Part shown: piece after piece, positions 26,200 through 34,305 of the stretch
Layout of the letters: the number at the start of each line of letters is the position of its first letter
How positions within the stretch are numbered: the stretch's first letter is position 1
From: a virus
Virus record (IMG/VR): IMGVR_UViG_3300032086_005219
Location: 1 to 46,485 of that record
Direction: 5' to 3' (one strand)
DNA length: 46,485 nt
Notes under the pieces: model-generated
Databases searched by the model: none
What the model was told of the DNA's origin: nothing
Seen by the model: only the letters and a program-made list of their open reading frames with translations
Position numbers and translations under genes: made by a program

Positions 26200-27339
26200 T
26201 TACCATCCAACTAATTCTGACATATCTTTCTCTGCTTGATCAAAAAAACCTTCTGGCCATTCACTTAAGTTGCCATTTTCATCTACAAACGGAGATATTA
26301 TATCTGAGTGTGTAGAGTTAAAAAAATGTATACTTATTTCTTTTCGATCAATCAATGTTCGATACACTGCTAACCGAATGCCATTGAGCATATGATCACT
26401 ATGTGTTTCTATTATAATTTGAACTCCAGCACTACTCATAATAGATAAAAATTCACCCATTTTTGATTGTCCTTGAGGATGCAAATGGGCTTCAGGGCTA
26501 TCAATAATGATTATATCTCCAGGTTTAGCTAATAGCGCTGAAACTACTATAGGAAAAGCATAAGATAATCCATAACCAATATTACTCGGGGTTCTCCACT
26601 CACTAACTTTATTATTTCTAAACATAAGTTTAACAAAATTAGTATTATCTATGGATAATGTGTCAGCCTCTGCATTAGGGAAAATATCACCAAACCAAGC
26701 ATTAAATTGACGTCTAAAATTAGAAGCCACTTCATCAGGGTGCATTTTATCTTGATGCACCATATCATCTTTGAATACTTCAAAAAGCCAAGGAGCAAAT
26801 TCTCCTTTAGTACCTACATGATGGCTAGTACTACTGTCTGAAATTGGATACAAACTATCTAACTCTAGTCGTGATATTCCCAAATAATCAATATTAGAAA
26901 TTGACTTATATAATAAATTAGGAGAGTCTAATTGTGATAACTTTGAAAATAGTTGAGAAGTACTAAAAAAATCCTCTTTATTATCGCCAGTCTCAACAGT
27001 CAGGCTTTTTATATCAATAGTACGATCTGAATTTCTATTATCTAAGCCTAGTGCCAATTTTATACAGGCTGACTCATCCTCAACATCTATTCTTATGATA
27101 TTTGTATCAGAATCCTCATTTAGAACATCACCAGGAGTCCCTAAACGGATCGATTTTCCATTTAGAGTCACTTTACCATCAGGTCTATTTTCTCTGAAAT
27201 TTTGAGAAAGTAATAACAAAGACTGTAAAGTCGATGTTTTTCCTGATGCATTAAAACCTGTCAATGCTGTCAAGTTTGAAAATGGCAGGCTTAATTTTTT
27301 GAAACATTTAAAATTTTCTAGTTCTAATCTTTTAATCAT
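26200..27339 (-). CDS. AAA/ABC-type ATPase, DUF3696-like
   Basis: The 379-aa protein is an ABC/SMC-like ATPase of the OLD-related kind. Walker A is GFNASGKT (28-35), the signature-like SNIGYGLSYAFPIV lies at 252-265, Walker B IIIIDSPEAHLHP at 276-287 and the H-loop-type ETHSDHMLNGIR at 311-322. The end WPEGFFDQAEKDMSELV is the pattern of DUF3696. No Toprim nuclease domain is attached, unlike Gabija GajA. Such stand-alone ATPases are common in anti-phage operons, where they sense or control an effector. It overlaps the DUF262 gene by 4 bp and is followed after 5 bp by the unknown protein. Confidence 0.87.
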   Translation of the reverse strand: MIKRLELENFKCFKKLSLPFSNLTALTGFNASGKTSTLQSLLLLSQNFRENRPDGKVTLNGKSIRLGTPGDVLNEDSDTNIIRIDVEDESACIKLALGLDNRNSDRTIDIKSLTVETGDNKEDFFSTSQLFSKLSQLDSPNLLYKSISNIDYLGISRLELDSLYPISDSSTSHHVGTKGEFAPWLFEVFKDDMVHQDKMHPDEVASNFRRQFNAWFGDIFPNAEADTLSIDNTNFVKLMFRNNKVSEWRTPSNIGYGLSYAFPIVVSALLAKPGDIIIIDSPEAHLHPQGQSKMGEFLSIMSSAGVQIIIETHSDHMLNGIRLAVYRTLIDRKEISIHFFNSTHSDIISPFVDENGNLSEWPEGFFDQAEKDMSELVGW

Positions 27340-28955
27340 CTAAATTTATCCAAACATTCTAAAATTTTAGAAAATCGTACTATGACTTTTTTTCTACTAT
27401 TTGTACCTATAGAAATAGAATCGATAAAATCTTCATCAAAAAGAAGACCTTCCAAACTGTTTTTTAATTCTTGTTTATCTATAGCGTTCAAATTAACAGT
27501 AGATAAAGCAAAGCTAAAGACATCAAATAATGAAATATTGATTACTGATCGCGCAGTATTATTTCCCGCACCAAATAAAGACTTTCTAAATGCATGCCCA
27601 GAAAAAAGTTCATAATTACTTTCCATTGCCAAGATAAACTTATTTTCAAGAATTTCTATATTATCATTACTCATCTCATTTATGGCTTTTAAAGCTCGAG
27701 CTAGAAAGTCATCCATATCACCTTTATAAGACCTATACTCAAATAGAGAAAATGCTAAAAATCTATTAATAATTTCTCTATCTCTCATAGTCTTAGTTTC
27801 TAAGCTGCCTCCTGTAGCCACTTTAAATATTTTAAGTTCAGATAGTCTCTTGACCAACTGTGTTCCTCTTCCATTATATAGACAATTTCTCATCTGCTGA
27901 CGAGTTAATGGAGTCCCCCCGTTAACACGGTCAAAAATATCCAATTTAGCTCTTTCTGGTGCTTTTTCATCTAAGATATATAATATCAGCTGCGTATCTT
28001 CTATCCTTTCTTGGAGCTTTATAGGTAGTTCACTAAATTTTTTTCCATTTAAACTAAGCCCTTTTAAGGAAAATTCATCATTTAAATATCGAGTAAAAGT
28101 GGTTAACCTTTGTAAACCATCAACAACAACAATCTTACCTTCTTGATCCTCTGCAACATAAAATACAGGCAAAGGAATACGCATTAGACAAGACTCTATT
28201 AATTTGGACTGCATAATTGGCGTCCATACAAAATCTCGTTGGAAATCTGGGTCCAATTTAAAACGATTATTTTTTATTCGTTCTACTACGTTATTAACAG
28301 TTCGTTGTTCTGTTCTTATTAAGACAGTGTTTAACGGGTACTCATCCCCCCAGCCAAAACTATGAGCCATTTCCTCACTTTCAGTTTCATACCCTTCTAA
28401 TTCATCACCTTCAGATTCAATTAAGCTTAATAAATCATTAGCATTACGAGCTAAATCAAGTCTAAAGCCTCGATACAACGTGTTAACAGCATTAATCAGA
28501 GACTGCGTATCTTGTTTATTGTCACCTTTAACATACTGAATAGCATTGTTTCTCGAACTTTGGAGACCAATTACAGGGTACTGGCTAAACTCTCTATAAA
28601 ATTTAGGGGTAATCTCTAAAAAGTCACTTGAATTCAAACTACTTGGGAAAATACTTAAAATTTCTATCTCAATCGTTGCTTCAGACTGAAAACTAAACCT
28701 TCCTGAAATAGATATAACTTTGCCTAATGCTCGAATACCTTTTTTCCAACTAGTAGGTATTCCTTTGCTATTATCAGAACCAAGATATATAAAACAATAA
28801 ACCACTTCCTTATCATATTTGTCGACAATAGCCTGCTCTACTTGGCAACATTTAAAGATAAGTTTCTTCGGTTTAGATATAGCACCGACGTAAGTATCAA
28901 GCATTTTTATGTCAACTACACTGTCTTTACCCAATCTAATAACAACAAAGTTCAT
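27336..28955 (-). CDS. DUF262 (ParB/Srx-like) protein with extra N-terminal domain, 539 aa
   Basis: Residues about 220-390 form a DUF262 domain: FKLDPDFQRDFVWTPIMQSK, then VVVDGLQRLTTFTRYL with the DGxQR nucleotide-binding motif at 279-283, and IFDRVNGGTPLTRQQMRNCL. DUF262 occurs in GmrSD/BrxU-type enzymes that restrict modified DNA and in SspE. The DUF1524 HNH nuclease that normally follows is absent; the C-terminal 150 residues are helical and unrecognised. The first 190 residues form another unrecognised domain rich in beta segments. It lies 14 bp after the methyltransferase, so it may read the methylation state made by its neighbour, which is inference. Confidence 0.87.
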   Translation of the reverse strand: MNFVVIRLGKDSVVDIKMLDTYVGAISKPKKLIFKCCQVEQAIVDKYDKEVVYCFIYLGSDNSKGIPTSWKKGIRALGKVISISGRFSFQSEATIEIEILSIFPSSLNSSDFLEITPKFYREFSQYPVIGLQSSRNNAIQYVKGDNKQDTQSLINAVNTLYRGFRLDLARNANDLLSLIESEGDELEGYETESEEMAHSFGWGDEYPLNTVLIRTEQRTVNNVVERIKNNRFKLDPDFQRDFVWTPIMQSKLIESCLMRIPLPVFYVAEDQEGKIVVVDGLQRLTTFTRYLNDEFSLKGLSLNGKKFSELPIKLQERIEDTQLILYILDEKAPERAKLDIFDRVNGGTPLTRQQMRNCLYNGRGTQLVKRLSELKIFKVATGGSLETKTMRDREIINRFLAFSLFEYRSYKGDMDDFLARALKAINEMSNDNIEILENKFILAMESNYELFSGHAFRKSLFGAGNNTARSVINISLFDVFSFALSTVNLNAIDKQELKNSLEGLLFDEDFIDSISIGTNSRKKVIVRFSKILECLDKFR

Positions 28956-28969
28956 ATGTAATCCTAATA

Positions 28970-30256
28970 TTATGCTACTTTCTTACGCTGAGCTAAAACG
29001 ACTAGCGCTTCATAAAGTGGGCCAAATAACTTTCTATTTTGACTCTTTACTCTTCGCAATATCCCTTCTGCTGCATTAGCACTAATGAAATACTTCTCAT
29101 TAATGTCCAAATTTTTATCAATAACATCAATAAGTTTAGAATGAATAATCTCTTGAGGGTACTCAGTTGCTTTAAAATCAATACAAACATTGTTGAATGC
29201 AAGACCGCCAGACATCCATTTCAACTTATGAGATTTATCTTCAGGATCCAAAACAAGGTCAAGTAGTTCTTGCTCTCTAAGGCTTTGTAGTACTGAACCA
29301 TATTCCTCTTTAATCTTTCCTATCATTTCATTTTCGGAAAAGTAGCTATTATCTACTCGAAGTAACTCACCTTTCAATCGCTTAGCTATCCAGGCGACAA
29401 CAGGGACAGAAACCGCATTTCCTAATGCATGATATCTATCAGTATCAAAATCGTTAGTAGAATGATTTTCAGTAACAGTCCAATTAGTAGGGAAACCTTG
29501 AATGCCTTCACATTCTAACGGTGTCAGTCTCCTTACTGCGTTTGGATATGAAACATAAGTACGACTCCAGTCAGTCCCAGTATGTCGACCAGATGTTGCA
29601 GCTAAACAATAAGCTATCTGTGCAACTTTGACATTAGAAGTTTGACACTCACTAACATCAAGAAAAGAACGTCTTAAATTCTTTGGCTTAGTCCCAACAT
29701 TTTTCTCATACAACGTAGAAAAAGCCTTTAATGGGTCACCTTTAAACGCACAGATGAAAACTCGAGGTCTTGATTGAGGAGCTCCAAAAAAACGACTATT
29801 TACTACTCTCCAAGAAACTGCATAACCAATACTCGTCAACTTCTCAAGAATAACCCTAAAATCTTGGCCGTTATGTGAACTTAATAATCCAACTACATTT
29901 TCAATTATTAAAACTTGAGGTCTATGGGCATCAATCAAATCAAAAAAAGGATAGAAAAGACCTGAATTACGGCCACGTAATCCATCCCGCCCCTTTGAAC
30001 CTCTAGCAACGGATACATCCTGACATGGAAAACCTCCACACCATATTTGTGCCTTAGGAATGTCACCTGCATTTAAGCTAGTTATATCGTCACATAAAGG
30101 AACATCGGGCCAATGTTTTTTTAGAACTCGTTGGCAGAAGCTATTCACCTCACACTGAAATTTCGGGTTAAACCCTTGTTTCTCTAACGCTAAATCAAAT
30201 CCACCGATACCAGCAAAAAAAGAATTGAAGTTAAGAGCAGAAACCTTCTGTACCAT
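28970..30256 (-). CDS. C5-cytosine DNA methyltransferase with C-terminal extension
   Basis: All key m5C methyltransferase motifs are present: motif I NSFFAGIGGFDLA, motif IV GGFPCQDVS with the catalytic Cys near residue 78, motif VI ENVVGL, motif VIII QSRPRVFICAF, and motif X YHALGNAVSVPVVAWI. The target recognition region between VIII and X is short. About 120 residues after motif X (from YFSENEMIG on) are not part of the usual fold and may dock a partner. I prefer the ATG at 30256, ten codons before motif I; an in-frame ATG at 30331 would add 25 hydrophobic residues. It is the first gene of the four-gene A+T-rich operon and should protect host DNA or mark it. Confidence 0.93.
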   Translation of the reverse strand: MVQKVSALNFNSFFAGIGGFDLALEKQGFNPKFQCEVNSFCQRVLKKHWPDVPLCDDITSLNAGDIPKAQIWCGGFPCQDVSVARGSKGRDGLRGRNSGLFYPFFDLIDAHRPQVLIIENVVGLLSSHNGQDFRVILEKLTSIGYAVSWRVVNSRFFGAPQSRPRVFICAFKGDPLKAFSTLYEKNVGTKPKNLRRSFLDVSECQTSNVKVAQIAYCLAATSGRHTGTDWSRTYVSYPNAVRRLTPLECEGIQGFPTNWTVTENHSTNDFDTDRYHALGNAVSVPVVAWIAKRLKGELLRVDNSYFSENEMIGKIKEEYGSVLQSLREQELLDLVLDPEDKSHKLKWMSGGLAFNNVCIDFKATEYPQEIIHSKLIDVIDKNLDINEKYFISANAAEGILRRVKSQNRKLFGPLYEALVVLAQRKKVA

Positions 30257-30600
30257 TCGAACACAACCACAAGTTAAAGAGATAAAAGCGATCTGGAAGT
30301 ATACTTGGTAATCGAGAGAATAGAAACTCATTGACTATAATGTCCCCAATCCTTAACACCAACTCCCCCTAGAAACCAGTGTTGTCCCTGCTTACAAGAT
30401 TTCATCAATACATAATCGCCAATAGTTAAAGATCAGAATCTGTAAAGAAAAATTAAAGAATCACCACCTTTCTGGTTATAATTCAAACCTAGATTTAGTA
30501 CATCTTATTTATTCTGTCATGCTCAAGGAATAATTAGCTAAATTCCACTAATAAAATAAAAAATGATAATTATAAAAGCAAATTTTGATGAAATTTATCC
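30257..30600. other. Intergenic region between holin and methyltransferase genes
   Basis: No gene seen. The sequence is very A+T-rich and lies just after the lysis block, so it should hold the promoter of the methyltransferase operon. TTGAATTATAACC-like elements on the minus strand near 30472-30488 are possible promoter parts, not certain. Nothing palindromic with a T-run was found. Confidence 0.35.
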
Positions 30601-31077
30601 TCACTTTCCCCTACCGAATACCTCCACAATCAGCGGCTTTAAATTGGTTATCGTTCTCTCTCCAAATAAGAAGCCAAGAACCAACAAATTAATAACGATT
30701 AAAGCTGATTGCTGTTGTTCAGTGTATGTAGGAGCCTTCGTGAACCATTCAAAATCAATGTACATAACAAAAAATCCCCACATAGGACGCTGAAGACCAC
30801 GTAGAAAAAGGACTATCCGCCCAACGATTGGCAATTGCTTTAAATCACTTGCCGTTCCCTCTTGCTCAGCGATACGTTGGTTAAGCGTTTTCTCAGCATC
30901 CGCAGCAGCTTCAAGAATGGCTATCTGCTTCTTAAATTCCATTTCATCAATTTTTCGCTGTAACTCTGCTTTCTTTTCAGGGGACATATCCGGTGGGAAG
31001 TAATCTGTTATCAGCTCTTTTACTGAACCAAATAATGAACCGCCAACAACATCCGTGATTTTTGTTAAGAGGCTCAT
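30601..31077 (-). CDS. Holin, GTA_holin_3TM family
   Basis: The 158-aa protein begins with amphipathic helices (LLTKITDVVGGSLFGSVKEL, MSPEKKAELQRKIDEMEFKK) and has two or three membrane segments in the second half: FLRGLQRPMWGFFVMYI, ALIVINLLVLGFLFG and the end helix LKPLIVEVFG. This is the layout of the three-TM holins first noted in gene transfer agents. It opens the inner membrane for the amidase, whose gene overlaps its start by 4 bp. Broken pieces of a near relative lie at 695-880 and 1786-1990. Confidence 0.87.
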   Translation of the reverse strand: MSLLTKITDVVGGSLFGSVKELITDYFPPDMSPEKKAELQRKIDEMEFKKQIAILEAAADAEKTLNQRIAEQEGTASDLKQLPIVGRIVLFLRGLQRPMWGFFVMYIDFEWFTKAPTYTEQQQSALIVINLLVLGFLFGERTITNLKPLIVEVFGRGK

Positions 31078-31634
31078 ATCTCATCTCCCAAAAAGCTTTT
31101 GATTCCTAAAGCGTATGCTGTAGCTAGGTCATCAAACCTTTCTTGTGCTAGCTCAAGCGAACTATCGCTATCAATGAAGAACGGCTCAACAATCACACAT
31201 GGCATTAAGGTTTTCTGAAGGAGTAAGCCCCCACGGTCACCAGCTTTGCCTTTATAAGATGCTACGCAAGGTTTGAGACCACGATCTTTTAAGCCAAGGC
31301 ATTGAACTACTTCTTTCTGTATTGCTGAGGCAAGAAGAATGCCTTTCACACTATCTTTATAGTAAAGCGTCTCTGAGCCATTCGATTTATCATTAAAGGC
31401 ATTACAGTGGAAGGATACCGCGATGTCTGCACCCGTTTGATTCACCTTCTTGGGCAGTTTTGAATAAGAACAATCACGATAAATAATAATCGGATCGAAT
31501 TCATACAGCATCAGCTTTTCAGCAACACAATGAGCAAGCGGCCCATTAAATTGAAATTCATTGATACCGTGAGTTCTATTTGCTGCTCCGCCACTTTTCG
31601 CTGAGTGGCCAATAATTAAAGCAATAGCCTTCAT
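31074..31634 (-). CDS. Endolysin, N-acetylmuramoyl-L-alanine amidase (Amidase_3)
   Basis: The 186-aa protein has the Amidase_3 zinc site: His10 (IIGHSA), Glu26 (INEFQFN), His76 (SFHCNAF) and the catalytic Glu150 (VIVEPFF). Other landmarks are GSETLYY and GLKPCVASYKGKAGDRGGL. It cuts the bond between muramic acid and the stem peptide. I place the start at the ATG at 31634 since GGAG lies 6 bases upstream. There is no signal peptide, so it depends on the holin to reach the wall. A C-terminal copy lies at 1987-2194. Confidence 0.93.
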   Translation of the reverse strand: MKAIALIIGHSAKSGGAANRTHGINEFQFNGPLAHCVAEKLMLYEFDPIIIYRDCSYSKLPKKVNQTGADIAVSFHCNAFNDKSNGSETLYYKDSVKGILLASAIQKEVVQCLGLKDRGLKPCVASYKGKAGDRGGLLLQKTLMPCVIVEPFFIDSDSSLELAQERFDDLATAYALGIKSFLGDEI

Positions 31635-31675
31635 TACATGCTCCAAAGTTCATGAGATTAATTCATGCCCTAGCT

Positions 31676-31927
31676 TTATGGTTTAGAGGCATGGTTATAG
31701 AGCCATTCGGCCTTCTCCCTGGATACAGCGGTATCAATTTCAATCTTATGCAGTGTTGTTGCGATGTCTTTAGTGTTTAACTCAAGCTGGTGGATGTGCT
31801 CAGCATTAACTTTAATCTGACGGCTGTTCTCTCCATCATGAAATGATGAATATGACACGCTACCAAGAAGTGCTACACCAGCGCTGATGGCCCCGACTAA
31901 AACGGTTACTCCTGCATGAATAGTCAT
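31676..31927 (-). CDS. Small membrane protein with coiled coil (XhlA-like), 83 aa
   Basis: A hydrophobic N-terminal segment (VTVLVGAISAGVALLGSV) is followed by a charged heptad-like part (INVN-type VNAEHIHQLELNTKDIATTL, HKIEIDTAVSREKAEWLYNH). The layout, one membrane helix next to a coiled coil, resembles XhlA and other holin-associated proteins, though the order is inverted compared with XhlA. It is 41 bp upstream of the amidase in the same direction, so a role in lysis is likely. It might be an antiholin or spanin-like protein; no lipobox is present. Confidence 0.72.
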   Translation of the reverse strand: MTIHAGVTVLVGAISAGVALLGSVSYSSFHDGENSRQIKVNAEHIHQLELNTKDIATTLHKIEIDTAVSREKAEWLYNHASKP

Positions 31928-32087
31928 GATCTACCCCTGTATGTATACACAGTAAAAATAACAGCAAAGATAAATCACTACAAGAAGGTGACTGTGGTTT
32001 TGTGGAAAGCTTTTAATCATTTTTGAAAATTAGGCGGGCATTAATCAAAGGAGAAAGCTCACCTATAATTAGCGGAATTAGACTTGA

Positions 32088-32282
32088 TTACTTAATGCAT
32101 TGCTCAATAATCTGGGCAATGATAATTTGATTGTTTTTGATGTGGTTAATGTACGTACCAATGGTTTCAACATCGACGTAATCTATAAGCAACCCCTCAA
32201 GTACCAATATCTCCAACACTTCTAGCATTGCTACTGATGAACTAAGCATCTCATCAACATTTCTTATGTTATGTTCCGGCAT
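32088..32282 (-). CDS. Small hypothetical protein, 64 aa
   Basis: The start at 32282 is chosen over one further upstream because GGAGAGG lies 7 bases before it. The protein is acidic and helical (VDEMLSSSVAMLEVLEILVL, then IGTYINHIKNNQIIIAQIIE) with no membrane span strong enough to be certain. It is the first gene of the leftward lysis group. Function unknown; similar small helical proteins in this place can be late regulators, but nothing here shows DNA binding. Confidence 0.65.
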   Translation of the reverse strand: MPEHNIRNVDEMLSSSVAMLEVLEILVLEGLLIDYVDVETIGTYINHIKNNQIIIAQIIEQCIK

Positions 32283-32456
32283 GATGCAGCCTCTCCATAA
32301 TATTAAACGTTGTTTGATTATGCTTAACAAAACAATTAGAGCCACCAGCACTGATTGTTTTCGTCATATTTAATGACTATGGCGCGCTTTAAAAACGCTT
32401 TAGAGTGTATTTGGCTTAAAGCGATCGCGATGACTTTAAACCATATATCGACAGAA

Positions 32457-32484
32457 GCAAGTTAGGACATTTGATCTAACTTGC
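32457..32484. repeat. Inverted repeat in the divergent region before the SIR2 gene
   Basis: GCAAGTTAG (32457-32465) and CTAACTTGC (32476-32484) are perfect 9-bp arms around a 10-base spacer. It lies in the 383-bp region between the leftward small gene and the rightward SIR2 gene, 180 bp before the SIR2 start. It may be an operator or, as RNA, a hairpin. TTGCTATATATTGATAAAAT (32592-32611) downstream could be a promoter -10 region for the SIR2 gene. Confidence 0.55.
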
Positions 32485-32665
32485 GTATCTGGGATTAGAC
32501 AAATTACTTGAAACCTTAAACGCTTATTATGTTTTCTAACTATTAAACTTTCCTGTTGCATAACTAAATATCAACATCTTACTACCAATTATTGCTATAT
32601 ATTGATAAAATGCGGCAGAACGCCATAAAGTTGGCAATTAAGATAGACAATAACGTATCCAAACT

Positions 32666-33694
32666 ATGAAAGTGATTATTTTATCAGGTGCCGGACTTTC
32701 TGTCCCGTCAGGTCTACCTGCGTATGAAGACATTAAAGATACACCTGAATACCAAGCATTCCAAAGTGCTGAACCTAGTGAATTATTGGAGCTTGTAAAA
32801 AAAATCGGTCATAAGTATGAACAATTTACACCGAATCGAGCGCACTACGAGTGCATGTATCTCGAAACATACTGTCAATCACTAGGTGTTGAGTTTCAGC
32901 ATTACACTTTAAATCTAGATGACCTAATTGAGAAAGCTGGAGGGCATGCTGTACATCTTCATGGCTGTGTAAACGAGCCAGACAGCATTGTTCAATGCAA
33001 AGATGTTCCTTGCGTAGACCTTTTCAATCTTGAGTGGGAAGCTAACGACCTCTTAATCGTACTTGGTGTTAGCAACAGTGGATTTCCTCTAGCTGCAATA
33101 GAGGCAAATGCTCTAGCGTCTGGAGCTAAATTCTTAAACTACAACATTATTTCGAATAGTGAAACTAGCACCCAAACTTCAATCGGTGATGTTTCAGAAA
33201 CATTCAAGTTCTTAGATCATCGGAACTTACCACCTATCGAGTTAACAGAAGTTGATTTAGGCTTTACCGTCTATCAAATAGAATGCAATATCATGGGTAA
33301 CGAGTATACTGTTTATCTAACTCCGTCGACTGAAGGTGACTTTAGTGATGGTAGGCTTGAAGATACAGAAGCTCGGATAGGAATGAAGCTCAACGATAAT
33401 TGTTTTGAGATCAAGTTTGACTTAAAGTTGAACATCGACAATGATACACTCTTTGAGCAACCAGAAACATCGATCACTAGACGACAATTGAACCTTTTAG
33501 GACGAGTCATCGCAGCCCTCATACTGTCGCATTCTAGAAGTAAAAATGTGACCGTTTACACAGCTTCTGCTGTGGATGAAAGACTTGTATTGTTCTATAA
33601 TTTGCTTGCAAGGAAGTATGCAGATCAACTAGAATATGAATCATGGTGTAGTTTTGGCACTGAAGGAATAAATTATGCGTTCAAAAAAAAATGA
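32666..33694 (+). CDS. SIR2-like domain protein, 342 aa
   Basis: Residues 1-190 form a SIR2-type NAD-binding domain. The motifs are SGAGLSVPSGLPAY (7-20; the family has GAGxSxxSGIPxF), TLNLDDLIEKAGG (81-93; family TQNID), and HLHG (97-100) with the catalytic-type His99. LIVLGVSNSGFPLAAIEANA (about 129-148) matches the GTS strand region. The zinc-binding Cys quartet of sirtuin deacetylases is not evident, so NAD hydrolysis rather than deacetylation is likely. Residues 200-342 are a second, unrecognised alpha/beta domain. SIR2 domains are the NADase part of several anti-phage systems. It is oriented against the lysis genes with its own upstream region, and the next small ORF overlaps its end. 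The absence of a known partner such as HerA, Ago or a macro-like protein is notable. Confidence 0.85.
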   Translation: MKVIILSGAGLSVPSGLPAYEDIKDTPEYQAFQSAEPSELLELVKKIGHKYEQFTPNRAHYECMYLETYCQSLGVEFQHYTLNLDDLIEKAGGHAVHLHGCVNEPDSIVQCKDVPCVDLFNLEWEANDLLIVLGVSNSGFPLAAIEANALASGAKFLNYNIISNSETSTQTSIGDVSETFKFLDHRNLPPIELTEVDLGFTVYQIECNIMGNEYTVYLTPSTEGDFSDGRLEDTEARIGMKLNDNCFEIKFDLKLNIDNDTLFEQPETSITRRQLNLLGRVIAALILSHSRSKNVTVYTASAVDERLVLFYNLLARKYADQLEYESWCSFGTEGINYAFKKK

Positions 33695-33800
33695 AGTAAC
33701 AAACAAGCGTAAGCTTGAAGCAATGCGTAAGTTGTCGCAAGCTTGTAATGCTGCTATTAAAGCTGGTAAAGCAAAGAAAACCATCCTTGCTCCGCAATAA
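33675..33800 (+). CDS. Small basic protein overlapping the SIR2 gene end, 41 aa
   Basis: The frame MRSKKNEVTNKRKLEAMRKL... runs 41 codons to TAA at 33798-33800. It starts 20 bp before the SIR2 stop, in another frame, with GAAGGA 7 bases upstream of the ATG. Twelve of 41 residues are Lys or Arg, and residues 9-35 should make one basic helix. A terminator follows 24 bases later, so the two genes form a compact unit. It could bind nucleic acid or neutralise/regulate the SIR2 protein; its function is unknown. It is too short to be certain without expression data. Confidence 0.62.
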   Translation: MRSKKNEVTNKRKLEAMRKLSQACNAAIKAGKAKKTILAPQ

Positions 33801-33823
33801 GCTACTACCTTTATCTGATTCAG

Positions 33824-33850
33824 AAAGCCGACCATTGAGTCGGTTTTTTT
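33824..33850 (+). terminator. Rho-independent terminator of the SIR2 unit
   Basis: AAAGCCGAC-CATTGA-GTCGGTTT forms a stem with five GC-rich pairs extended by A-T pairs, followed by a run of seven T's. It lies 24 bases after the small basic ORF. Confidence 0.9.
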
Positions 33851-33977
33851 GTGCCTAGAAACATAATAGCTAATTCCAATAGTCAAGGTTCATGACATAA
33901 CTAGTAATAGTATTTACTCAAGAAAATTCCATGCACATTGCGTCAGTTACGCCTTAGTCAGCAGCTGCTGAATTGGG

Positions 33978-34239
33978 GTCGAAACCGCTACAGACTCAAA
34001 AATCCGCATTAACCGCCCTTCAGACAGCCAAGTTGCTTTTGCTCTTAATTAGATGACAAAAACTATAATTTTAATTTATTTACCCTAAAATCATGACGAG
34101 TATGAATTAAGAACATGATTAACATCATACGAACTGATATCAGCGGTGAATTTTCAGGCATGTTTTGTATTACTTCCCATACATAACGAGCTAAAATGAC
34201 AGTCAGTAAGCATTAAAGTGCTTAGTGTGGTGTTTTACG
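33978..34239. repeat. 262-bp diverged direct repeat, copy 2 (conserved non-coding block)
   Basis: The counterpart of 2230-2491, equal in length and clearly similar throughout. There is no gene in it. Here it lies between the SIR2 terminator and the HEPN operon. In the decayed copy it is flanked directly by DnaB and amidase. Conservation between two diverged phages suggests a function, most likely late gene control. Confidence 0.85.
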
Positions 34240-34305
34240 AACTCGCAGGTGAACAAGGGCGTTATGTTATTAATCAAACTATATGGAATCTCCTAAGAGG
34301 GACTT

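Noticed and set aside
26200-28955. Gabija or GmrSD system
   Set aside because: The ATPase has no Toprim nuclease and there is no UvrD-like helicase; the DUF262 protein lacks the DUF1524 nuclease.
34075-34177. Short minus-strand frame inside the conserved 262-bp block, partly open in both copies
   Set aside because: The ATG of one copy is GTA in the other, no ribosome site is seen, and about 33 open codons are expected by chance in two related sequences.
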